From Parapedobacter soli (lineage in GTDB: Bacteria; Bacteroidota; Bacteroidia; Sphingobacteriales; Sphingobacteriaceae), in assembly GCF_025460835.1 (NCBI RefSeq), contig NZ_JAMXAY010000016.1:26706-90705 (forward strand): a DNA stretch of 64,000 nt, written 5' to 3'. The notes beneath the pieces were generated by a model, which was given only the letters and a program-made list of their open reading frames with translations, had not been told where the DNA came from and ran no database searches. Positions 40,861-48,701 of the stretch are shown piece by piece. A program made the position numbers and the translations under genes. Numbering within the stretch: position 1 is the stretch's first letter; each line of letters begins with the position of its first letter.

Positions 40861-42063
40861 CTACCTCATGATGACCACCCTCCTTTCCTTAATCTCGAAT
40901 TGGATCGGTGCAAGCTTTTCCAGATTGCTGAACAGCTGCGACACATTTTTAGACCGCTGGAAGGTACCTGAAAATCGCTCATTAAATTCTCCTCGATATT
41001 CCACTGCCTCAATGTCATACCAACGCGACACCTTATCGATAATCTCTTCAATAGACTCATCGTCAAATCGGAAATACCCGTCCTTCCACGCAACGGCCGA
41101 CCGCACATTTGCCGCAGATTGCCGGATTGCCCCAGTCAGGATATCTACCACGGCCTGCTGATTGGGTTTGAGTGTGACCATGTTTCCACTATTGGAAACA
41201 TTAACCGCGCCTTCCAACAACGTTGTCGTTGTCTGCTGTTCATCGGCGTATGCTGAAACATTGAAGTGGGTGCCCAGCACTTGAATCACGCTGCCGTTGG
41301 CTTCAACTTTGAATGGCTTAGAAGCATCTGGTGCGACCTCAAAATATGCTTCTCCGATAAGCGAAATACTCCGCTCGGCGCCGGTAAACATTACCGGATA
41401 CCGAATCGACGAGGCAGTATTCATCCACACCTTCGTTCCATCGGGAAGCAGGATTCGGTAGGTGCTCCCCTTGGGCGTGCTAAATGTATTATATTTGAGC
41501 GCCGCCTCGACAACATCTCCACCCCTGGCCTCATAAAAAATACTGCCATCCGCATCTTTCCTGATCTCAACGCCCAGCTCGCGGGCTAACACACCCCCCG
41601 ATGAGTCGTTCAGTAAAATCGTGCTGCCGTCTGCCAACGTGAGTGTCGCTTCGTTATGCTCGGGCAACGTGATTTCATTCTTGTTTTCAGAAACCTCAGG
41701 CGATACACCAAAACCTGTCCCTGTGGCCTGATAGAGTAAAAACCCGACCGTAACAGCGGCTATTAACAACGCGGCCACCTTTAGCCAGGGAGCAATACTG
41801 AACTTATGTGCCGGCAACTGTTGGCTCGAAACCGCCTGCCGTTGGCGGATTTCGGCAATAAGCTGATTGTAAATGGTATCCTTCCGTTCGGGGTCAAACC
41901 GTAAGGCCGCGAAAGAGCGTTTTTGGAATGCCCGGTCAATAGCTCCGGATACCCCCTCGGGGTCGCCGTCGTCTAGATACGCCAACAGCTCCTCACAATC
42001 TTCCCGCGTGATGGTATTCTCAAAATATTGTGTCAACAACTGTTGTAGGCGATTGCTGTCCAT
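40861..42063 (-). CDS. FecR-type anti-sigma factor
   Basis: A 400-residue inner-membrane regulator. ATG 42063 is preferred over a GTG at 42114. The cytoplasmic N-terminal part (1-90) would bind the sigma factor; a transmembrane helix follows at about 93-111; the periplasmic FecR domain (about 165-280, including 'TPKGSTYRILLPDGTKVWMNTASSIRYPV', quoted in part) and a C-terminal DUF4974-like domain ('DESIEEIIDKVSRWYDIEAVEY', in part, about 320-400) complete it. It lies between the ECF sigma gene and the STN-type susC, the classic transmembrane signalling order. It is expected to hold the sigma factor until the SusC/glycan signal arrives. Confidence 0.93.
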   Translation of the reverse strand: MDSNRLQQLLTQYFENTITREDCEELLAYLDDGDPEGVSGAIDRAFQKRSFAALRFDPERKDTIYNQLIAEIRQRQAVSSQQLPAHKFSIAPWLKVAALLIAAVTVGFLLYQATGTGFGVSPEVSENKNEITLPEHNEATLTLADGSTILLNDSSGGVLARELGVEIRKDADGSIFYEARGGDVVEAALKYNTFSTPKGSTYRILLPDGTKVWMNTASSIRYPVMFTGAERSISLIGEAYFEVAPDASKPFKVEANGSVIQVLGTHFNVSAYADEQQTTTTLLEGAVNVSNSGNMVTLKPNQQAVVDILTGAIRQSAANVRSAVAWKDGYFRFDDESIEEIIDKVSRWYDIEAVEYRGEFNERFSGTFQRSKNVSQLFSNLEKLAPIQFEIKERRVVIMR

Positions 42064-42163
42064 ACTTATAGTTAATAATCGGTAGCCCGGAGGCGACTTA
42101 CACACATAGAACACGAAAAAGTAGGGGTAGGACTAGTGCGGTTGATTTTTTTTTGAAACTTTT

Positions 42164-42751
42164 TTAAAGTTGCCCCAGGCTCAGGAAGACCAACGCCTGT
42201 AGATACGTATAGCCCGATTGCTGGAGGGTGCTCTTCAACGTTTTCAAAGCCTGCACCATGTGGTTTTTGACGGTATTGGGAGAAATGCCGAGCTTTTGGG
42301 CAATTTCATTATGCGTAAGGCCCTCTTCCCGGCTGAGCTTGAAGATGAGCTGCTGCTGCTTGGGCAAAGATGATATCAAGCGTTCCGCATGCTGCTCCAG
42401 CTCTTCAGCCATAAGCTGCTCTTCCGATACGTTGACCGCAACCTCTATATTACGCATCAGCTGCTCCAGCAACTCCCCCGATTTGCGGACCTCTCTCAGC
42501 TTATTCAGGCACAGCCGCTTGGCAATCACATACAAGTAGAGCCAGATGTTACCTTGGTCGTCCAAGCCTTCGCGATTCAACCAAAGCTTCAGGAATACGT
42601 CCTGGACAATTTCCTCACTCCAAGCGGTATCTTTTAGAAACCGGAAAGCCAACTGATACACCTGCTCACTATGGAAATCATAGACCTCGCGGAAGGCGAC
42701 CTCATCGCCAGCTATCAAGCGCCGGATTGTCGAGCAGTCGATAAGAGACAT
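42164..42751 (-). CDS. ECF-type RNA polymerase sigma factor
   Basis: A 195-residue sigma-70 family factor of the extracytoplasmic-function group. Region 2 is at about 15-85 ('FREVYDFHSEQVYQLAFRFL' and 'EEIVQDVFLKLW'), region 4 at about 125-180 with 'LPKQQQLIFKLSREEGLTHNE' (shortened) and the helix-turn-helix 'IAQKLGISPNTVKNHMVQAL'. It precedes the FecR-type gene by 100 bases. Inference: it drives the susC-led glycan operon downstream. A small dyad (42157-42171) overlaps its stop codon, without a U-tract on its own strand. Confidence 0.95.
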   Translation of the reverse strand: MSLIDCSTIRRLIAGDEVAFREVYDFHSEQVYQLAFRFLKDTAWSEEIVQDVFLKLWLNREGLDDQGNIWLYLYVIAKRLCLNKLREVRKSGELLEQLMRNIEVAVNVSEEQLMAEELEQHAERLISSLPKQQQLIFKLSREEGLTHNEIAQKLGISPNTVKNHMVQALKTLKSTLQQSGYTYLQALVFLSLGQL

Positions 42752-42783
42752 CGGTATAAGTTTATAACTGTCCTAACGAATTA

Positions 42784-42791
42784 CAAACCTA
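42784..42791 (-). promoter_or_regulatory. -7 box upstream of the ECF sigma gene
   Basis: TAGGTTTG on the minus strand fits TAnnTTTG exactly, 32 bases before the sigma ATG. A clear -33 TTG at proper spacing was not found. It would provide basal expression of the sigma/anti-sigma pair by the housekeeping sigma factor. Confidence 0.5.
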
Positions 42792-42831
42792 CCATAAAAT
42801 TGCAATAAAAAGAAGAAAACTTTGAATCAGG

Positions 42832-45639
42832 CTATCTTCCTGCCATATATGTTTTCAAGAACCTAGCAGTATGTGTATCCGAGCTGCCGACCATCTGCTC
42901 GGGGGTACCCTCGAAGATCAGCTCCCCACCTTTTTCGCCACCCTCCGGTCCGATATCAATGATCCAGTCGGCGCTTTTTATCATGTCCATGTTGTGCTCG
43001 ATAACGAGAATGCTATTCCCCTGGGCTATCAGTGCATCGAATGACTTCAGCAACTTCCGGATATCGTGGAAATGCAACCCGGTCGTCGGCTCGTCGAAGA
43101 TAAATAAGGTGCTTTTATGGTTATTCCCCTTAATGAGGAATGACGCTAGCTTGATGCGCTGTGCTTCACCGCCCGACAGGGTGCTCGACGACTGCCCCAG
43201 TTTCACGTAGCTAAGCCCCACATCTGCCAGCGGCTGCAACTTTGCCACAATTTTCGGCTGGTCACTAAAGAGCTCGAGGGCCTCCTCCACGCTGAGGTCG
43301 AGGATATCCGACACGTTTTTCTCCTTCCAGACGACATCCAGCACATGTGGTTTAAACCGTTTACCTCCGCACGCCTCACATGGCAATACGATATCGGCCA
43401 TAAACTGCATCTCGATCTTCACTTCTCCTTCGCCCTGGCATACATCGCACCGTCCGCCTTCCACATTGAAAGAGAAGGCCGCAGGCTTCAGCCCGGCGGC
43501 TTTCGCGGCCGGTAATGCACTATACAGTGCGCGGATTTCGTCCCACGCTTTCACATAGGTTACCGGGTTTGAGCGCGAGGAGCGCCCAATCGGGTTTTGA
43601 TCTACCAGCTCAACCTGCTCAATCCGCTGGACGTCGCCATCAATGCCATCGTAAAGCCCGGTCTGTTCGCCCGAGTAGTTACCCAGAGCCTTCTGCAACG
43701 CCGGGTACAGGATCCGTTTCACGAGCGACGTCTTGCCCGATCCAGAAACCCCGGTCACTACCGTAAATACATTGAGCGGAAAGCGGACTTCGATGCCCTT
43801 AAGGTTATTCTCCCTCGCCCCCCTTATTACAATAGCATCGTGCCACTTACGCCTGCTAGGCGGAACCGGGATCCGTTCCTTACCGCTCAGGTACCTGCCG
43901 GTGAGGCTATGGTCATCCTTCAATATGTCCTCGTAATTACCTTCGAACACCAGTTCCCCACCATTTATGCCTGCTTCGGGGCCGATATCGATCAGGTGGT
44001 CTGCTGCCTGCATCATCTCCTGCTCATGCTCCACAACCAGCACCGTATTACCCACGTTGCGCAACGATTTCAGCACACTGATAAGACGCTGGGTATCCCG
44101 CGGGTGGAGGCCGATACTCGGTTCATCCAGTACATAGACAGACCCCACCAGCGAGCTGCCAAGCGAGGTGGCCAAGTTGATGCGCTGCGATTCGCCTCCG
44201 GAGAGCGTATTCGACAGCCGGTTTAACGTAAGGTAGCTCAGGCCAACATCGATAAGGAATTGCAGGCGGTTGCAGATCTCTGCGAGGAGCCGCTTGGCTA
44301 TCTTCGTTTCATTCTCGGTTAGGCTGAGCTGTTGGAAGAAGGCGAGAGCCACATCCAGCGGCATCAGTACCACATCAGATATGGATTTATTATTTATCTT
44401 CACGTACGTCGCATCTCTACGGAGCCGTGTACCGTTGCATTCCGGGCAGTTGGTTTTACCGCGGTACCGGGATAACATCACCCGGTATTGGATTTTATAT
44501 GTGTGTTCTTCGAGTTCAACAAAAAATTGGTTCAACCCGCTGAAATGGCTGTTCCCCCTCCACAGCAGCTCCTTCTGGTCCGAAGTCAGGTCGGCATAGG
44601 CACGATGTATCGGAAAATCGAATTTGCCCGAATTCCGGATGAGCCGCTGGAGCCATTCGCCCATCTTTTCACCACGCCAGGGCGCAATCGCCCCATCGTA
44701 TACCGACCGGCTTTTATCGGGCACTACCAGGTCCGGATCGATACCGATAACCCGGCCATACCCTTCGCATCGCTTACAGGCTCCATAAGGGTTGTTGAAG
44801 CTGAAGAGGTTGGGCGTGGGCTCCTCAAAGGTGATACCGTCTAGCTCAAAGCGATCTGAAAACGTGTGTACGATTCCATTCTCTTCGACATAACAATCGC
44901 CCTTGCCCTCAAAAAATGCGGTCTGCACCGAGTCTGCCACTCGATTCGCGGTGTCGTCCTCACCATCCACCGTAACACGGTCAATCACCACCAACAAGTC
45001 ACCGGCCCTGGCCGCCCCGTCTTCCAATGAAGTGTCATCCAGCAGCGCCTCGATTTTAGACAGGGTGCCGCCGTAGATAACGCGCACGAAGCCTTTTTGC
45101 AGTAAAATAGCCAGTTCTTCTTTCAGCGTACGGTTATTGCTGGGGTGTAGCGGCGCATTGATCGTGGCAACGGTATCCTGCGGCAGGGCCATTACAAAAT
45201 TGGTCACCGATGTAACCGTGTCTTTCTTTACCTCCTCACCTGATATGGGCGAATATGTTTTTCCGATACGTGCGTAAAGCAATTTAAGGTAATCGTATAT
45301 CTCCGTCGACGTGCCGACCGTAGACCGGGGATTGCTGGTGATGACACGCTGCTCGATAGCGATGGCAGGGGCAATGCCCTTGATGTAGTCGACATCAGGC
45401 TTCGTCATCCGCCCCATAAACTGCCGGGCATAGGCTGAAAGGCTCTCCACATAGCGCCGCTGGCCTTCGGCATAGAGCGTATCAAAGGCCAAAGACGACT
45501 TCCCCGAGCCCGACATGCCGGTGATGACCACCAGTTTATTTTTCGGGATAGCCACGTCTACATTCTTGAGGTTGTGTACACGTGCGCCTTTAATGATAAT
45601 GTGGGTTTTGGGATCGAGCGTTGCTATATTCATATGCAT
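42832..45639 (-). CDS. uvrA: UvrABC system protein A (excinuclease ATPase)
   Basis: A 935-residue DNA-damage recognition ATPase of nucleotide excision repair. It has two ABC cassettes: Walker A 'GMSGSGKSS' at 41-49 and 'GVSGSGKTS' in the second half, each with an 'LSGGE' signature ('TLSGGESQRINLA' and 'TLSGGEAQRIKLA') and Walker B ('VYVLDEPSIGLH', 'LFIFDEPTTGLH'). Zinc modules are visible as 'CKRCEGYG', 'CPECNGTR', 'CDVCQGEGE' and 'CEACGGKR'. Length is standard. It is cytosolic and works with UvrB and UvrC, neither of which is in the window. Bacteroidota often carry more than one UvrA. Confidence 0.97.
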   Translation of the reverse strand: MHMNIATLDPKTHIIIKGARVHNLKNVDVAIPKNKLVVITGMSGSGKSSLAFDTLYAEGQRRYVESLSAYARQFMGRMTKPDVDYIKGIAPAIAIEQRVITSNPRSTVGTSTEIYDYLKLLYARIGKTYSPISGEEVKKDTVTSVTNFVMALPQDTVATINAPLHPSNNRTLKEELAILLQKGFVRVIYGGTLSKIEALLDDTSLEDGAARAGDLLVVIDRVTVDGEDDTANRVADSVQTAFFEGKGDCYVEENGIVHTFSDRFELDGITFEEPTPNLFSFNNPYGACKRCEGYGRVIGIDPDLVVPDKSRSVYDGAIAPWRGEKMGEWLQRLIRNSGKFDFPIHRAYADLTSDQKELLWRGNSHFSGLNQFFVELEEHTYKIQYRVMLSRYRGKTNCPECNGTRLRRDATYVKINNKSISDVVLMPLDVALAFFQQLSLTENETKIAKRLLAEICNRLQFLIDVGLSYLTLNRLSNTLSGGESQRINLATSLGSSLVGSVYVLDEPSIGLHPRDTQRLISVLKSLRNVGNTVLVVEHEQEMMQAADHLIDIGPEAGINGGELVFEGNYEDILKDDHSLTGRYLSGKERIPVPPSRRKWHDAIVIRGARENNLKGIEVRFPLNVFTVVTGVSGSGKTSLVKRILYPALQKALGNYSGEQTGLYDGIDGDVQRIEQVELVDQNPIGRSSRSNPVTYVKAWDEIRALYSALPAAKAAGLKPAAFSFNVEGGRCDVCQGEGEVKIEMQFMADIVLPCEACGGKRFKPHVLDVVWKEKNVSDILDLSVEEALELFSDQPKIVAKLQPLADVGLSYVKLGQSSSTLSGGEAQRIKLASFLIKGNNHKSTLFIFDEPTTGLHFHDIRKLLKSFDALIAQGNSILVIEHNMDMIKSADWIIDIGPEGGEKGGELIFEGTPEQMVGSSDTHTARFLKTYMAGR

Positions 45640-45672
45640 AAATCACCCCGCATATACCGCTGCGGAGGCATA

Positions 45673-45702
45673 CAAAAGTACAGATAATTTTTTTAGTATC
45701 AA
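45673..45702 (-). promoter_or_regulatory. Promoter of uvrA
   Basis: On the minus strand TTG (complement of 45700-45702), a 19-base spacer and TACTTTTG (complement of 45673-45680) form a complete Bacteroidota -33/-7 promoter. Transcription would begin near 45667, giving a leader of about 28 bases. Confidence 0.65.
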
Positions 45703-45724
45703 GCGGCTTTTCAAGAAGCCTGTG

Positions 45725-47371
45725 CTAACGCAGTACTTCCACCACCGGCTGCCCGATATTACCGTTCGGCTCCTCGATATGGAGCAAGGCGGCAATAGTC
45801 GGCGCAATATCCGTCATGTGTGTTTCCCTGTTGGTCGACCCATGCTCAATACCCCAGCCCATCATCACGAAGGGGATGTGGGCATCGTATGAGGCCCATG
45901 TGCCGTGGGTGGTGCCCCGCGAGCGGGGAGAGCCGCTATACCATTGCGGTTCCAGGATGATTTGAATACATCCGCTGCGCTTGGGGTTGTAGCCATTGAC
46001 GATACGCTCGCGGATGCGCTCGGGTATGCTGGATGCGCCGGCCTTTTCCATATCCGTTACAAAAGCTACGCCTTCCAGCGTACGCAGGAATTTGATGGCC
46101 CGCTCTTTGATATCATCCACATCCAAGTCAAGGGCCTGGATGGTTTCGTAGTTGAGATGCACCTGGTAATTCATCAGGCTCCTGACAATCTTCTCCTGCC
46201 CGAACTCCTCTTCAAGCAAGTCGTTGAGGCCCGAAAGCGCATTGCGCTCATCGAAATATCCGGCATTGCCCCGTTTGTCCATGAAAAACAACGGGTTATG
46301 CGAAGCCCCGTGATCGGCGGTTAAAAACAATGTATATTCACCCCTGCCCACGTGGTCATCAAGGTAAGAAAAAAATGCCGCCAGCTCTTTGTCGAGCCGC
46401 AGGTAGGTATCTTCAATCTCAATGGCGTTGACCGAAAACTGGTGGCCTACGTAGTCGGTCGACGAAAGGCTCACACACAGGAAATCCGTAACACCCTGTG
46501 GGTTATGGCCCAAGTGTTCATTGCTGATTGCCGCCTTGGCCAGATCCAGCGTAAGCGTATTCCCAAACGGCGTAGCACGTATCATACCCAAGCCATTGTC
46601 TTTAACTAGGTCAGCCAATTTCTTCGGAAACACAGGAGCCTCCTCGCCACGGTATGTAGCCTCGTAAGGGTTGTCATCTTCCACACTCTGTACATACGTA
46701 TCAATGGGGTAAAGTGTATTCCAGTCTTGCTGTAAGTACTTCTCGGCCAGCTGCTGCGTATTGAATTGCTTTACCCAATCCGGCAGATCCTGCATGTAGA
46801 ACGTACTCGAAATCCAGTTGCCCGAGCTGCCTTCGAACCAATAAGCAGCATCTGCAAAATGCCCGGCCGGCAAGATACCGCCTCGGTCTTTAATGGCTAT
46901 GCCGATAACTTTCGAGCGGAAGTTGGTGGCAAGTTTAAGCTGGTCGGTGATGGTCGATGCAAGCAGGTTGCGGGGCGACTGCTTACCTTCGGCTTTGTCC
47001 GTTCCCACACCATTTACATCGTCATCCTGCGTGCAATACATCCGCTGCCCGGTCTGCTGGATAATGAAATCGTTACCCGCAATCCCGTGTATGGCTGGGA
47101 CACTGCCCGTATAAACCGTGCTATGGCCTATTGCCGTATACGTAGGGACATAAGGAATATAGGTGTTCTCGCACGAGAAACCCTGCTTCAGGAGCCGCTT
47201 GAACCCATCGTCGCTATAACGGTCGTAAAAGCGGTAAAGGTAATCCCAGCGCATCTGGTCGACCATGAGTCCAACAACCAGTTTCGGCCGCTCAACAGCC
47301 TCTTGCGCACGAATGTGGCACGTAAGTAAACTGAATACCAACGTACCTAAAAATAATCTGCCTAACTTCAT
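45725..47371 (-). CDS. pafA: PafA-type alkaline phosphatase
   Basis: A 548-residue exported phosphomonoesterase of the alkaline phosphatase superfamily, with a signal peptide ending HIRAQ. It matches the Bacteroidota PafA pattern: Asp38 in 'MVDQMRWDY', nucleophile Thr79 in 'VPTYTAIGHSTVYTG', Asn100, Lys161/Arg163 in 'AIKDRGG', metal ligands in 'SSTDYVGHQF' and 'TADHGASHNP', and a late His in 'GTTHGTWASYDAHIP'. In PafA the nucleophile is Thr rather than Ser, as here. Length is normal. PafA releases phosphate from phosphomonoesters in the periplasm. It shares an ancestor with sulfatases, but these residues support phosphatase activity. Confidence 0.9.
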   Translation of the reverse strand: MKLGRLFLGTLVFSLLTCHIRAQEAVERPKLVVGLMVDQMRWDYLYRFYDRYSDDGFKRLLKQGFSCENTYIPYVPTYTAIGHSTVYTGSVPAIHGIAGNDFIIQQTGQRMYCTQDDDVNGVGTDKAEGKQSPRNLLASTITDQLKLATNFRSKVIGIAIKDRGGILPAGHFADAAYWFEGSSGNWISSTFYMQDLPDWVKQFNTQQLAEKYLQQDWNTLYPIDTYVQSVEDDNPYEATYRGEEAPVFPKKLADLVKDNGLGMIRATPFGNTLTLDLAKAAISNEHLGHNPQGVTDFLCVSLSSTDYVGHQFSVNAIEIEDTYLRLDKELAAFFSYLDDHVGRGEYTLFLTADHGASHNPLFFMDKRGNAGYFDERNALSGLNDLLEEEFGQEKIVRSLMNYQVHLNYETIQALDLDVDDIKERAIKFLRTLEGVAFVTDMEKAGASSIPERIRERIVNGYNPKRSGCIQIILEPQWYSGSPRSRGTTHGTWASYDAHIPFVMMGWGIEHGSTNRETHMTDIAPTIAALLHIEEPNGNIGQPVVEVLR

Positions 47372-47487
47372 TTTATATCTTGTTGAGATGGGAACCCATT
47401 ATTAAACGGGTATTGCCTGGCTAATTTAGTAATTCTTGATACGAAAAAGCAGGGTACATCGTAACAAGTTCGTTGCGCAGCTGCATG

Positions 47488-48630
47488 TCAAATCCTGAGT
47501 ATCAGCCCCCAGTTGGCGTAGTCTGCCTGGACACCATGTAGGCTGAGGGTGCTCTGGACACCTATATTGGGGGTGAAATAATAACGGAGGCCTGTCACCC
47601 AGTACCATTTTACATTGTGATAATTCCGATAGTGCAGGTATTTTCCATACATCGCATTGACAACGATGCGGCCCATGGTGAAATCGGCCCCTGCGGCCAC
47701 ACCCCAACGGATCGGATCGAGCGATGAACCGTAATACTGGAATGTTTCATCAAATCGCTCGGGATCGAATACCGTATGGTAATAGACCACATGTGAACCT
47801 GCCTTGAGGCTTATTGCCCGGTTGAGGTAAAAATTGTACCCTGCATACATGCCCGAACGGAAGAACTTTCCATGGCGGCTGCGATACCGCCCACGCACAC
47901 CGGCACCGAACCACAGCTCGGCACTGTTGCCGTCGATGTGGGGGTAATCTTCCGCCCCACCAGCGGGTGCCCCTTCATGTCCAAGTGCCGTCTTTATGCC
48001 AATGGATCCGGTCAGCGTATTCCAGCCTCCATTGGGTACCGCTACCCCGCCATTGGAGTAATGCTGGATGTGCCCGCCGGCGACGAGGCTCGTATAGCGG
48101 CTTACGGGTACTTCAAGGCTCAGCTCTCCTGTCACCATGAGGTTCACATGGCCGCCGATTATTGATGTAGCAGGCTGCGTATAGATGTTTTCCGTGATGT
48201 ATGCCAGGCCAATCCCCGGCGTAAGCTGCAGCTTGGCTTTCCCTAATTCCAACAACTGGAAATCAACCTCCGTCAATGCCCCGAACGCTTGTCCTCCCGG
48301 ATACGCCACGCCATCAACGATTTCTTTCATGTCGTTCAGGTTATGCCACGTAACACCGAAGGAGACGTTCTGGGCGTTTAAAACCCGGACCCACTCCTTG
48401 CCGCTATGCGCTACATTCTTATCGTAGCTGATGTGTAGGCCATAGAGATAATTATCCTTACGGTTGATGTTGTCTGCGTTGACGTCAACACCGTATTGTG
48501 CCTTAATGGAAATTGCGTGTTTAGCCCGATCCAACTGGGCTATTGCTGTGTGTGAGAATATCAGGGCAAGCAGGAATACCCCGAGCGGGATAACTGATTG
48601 CTTCCGCGACACGTTAAGAAGGTAAGTCAT
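47488..48630 (-). CDS. PagL-like acyloxyacyl hydrolase (lipid A 3-O-deacylase family)
   Basis: A 380-residue outer-membrane beta-barrel protein with a signal peptide (ending TAIAQ). The motif 'IQHYSNGGVAVPNGG' around residues 188-202 holds His190 and Ser192, the His-x-Ser-Asn arrangement of PagL-type lipid A 3-O-deacylases. Alternating hydrophobic strands continue to the C-terminal 'NWGLILRI'. It is about twice the length of classical PagL, as is common in Bacteroidota, with an N-terminal segment of unknown role. Function is inferred from the motif. It lies between pafA and dxs on the same strand but has its own promoter. Confidence 0.75.
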   Translation of the reverse strand: MTYLLNVSRKQSVIPLGVFLLALIFSHTAIAQLDRAKHAISIKAQYGVDVNADNINRKDNYLYGLHISYDKNVAHSGKEWVRVLNAQNVSFGVTWHNLNDMKEIVDGVAYPGGQAFGALTEVDFQLLELGKAKLQLTPGIGLAYITENIYTQPATSIIGGHVNLMVTGELSLEVPVSRYTSLVAGGHIQHYSNGGVAVPNGGWNTLTGSIGIKTALGHEGAPAGGAEDYPHIDGNSAELWFGAGVRGRYRSRHGKFFRSGMYAGYNFYLNRAISLKAGSHVVYYHTVFDPERFDETFQYYGSSLDPIRWGVAAGADFTMGRIVVNAMYGKYLHYRNYHNVKWYWVTGLRYYFTPNIGVQSTLSLHGVQADYANWGLILRI

Positions 48631-48675
48631 TGGTACAAATCAAGTTTGCAAGCGTTAACGAAATTCACCGAGCCG

Positions 48676-48683
48676 CAAACTTA
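48676..48683 (-). promoter_or_regulatory. -7 box of the PagL-like gene
   Basis: TAAGTTTG on the minus strand fits TAnnTTTG exactly, 45 bases before the ATG and within 20 bases of the dxs stop. A weak GTT lies about 20 bases upstream as a possible -33 element. Confidence 0.5.
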
Positions 48684-48701
48684 GCGATTTATGTGTAATT
48701 T

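Noticed and set aside
45725..47371. pafA considered as a seventh sulfatase
   Set aside because: It lacks C-x-P-x-R and has the Thr79 nucleophile and Asn100/Lys/Arg pattern of PafA phosphatases.
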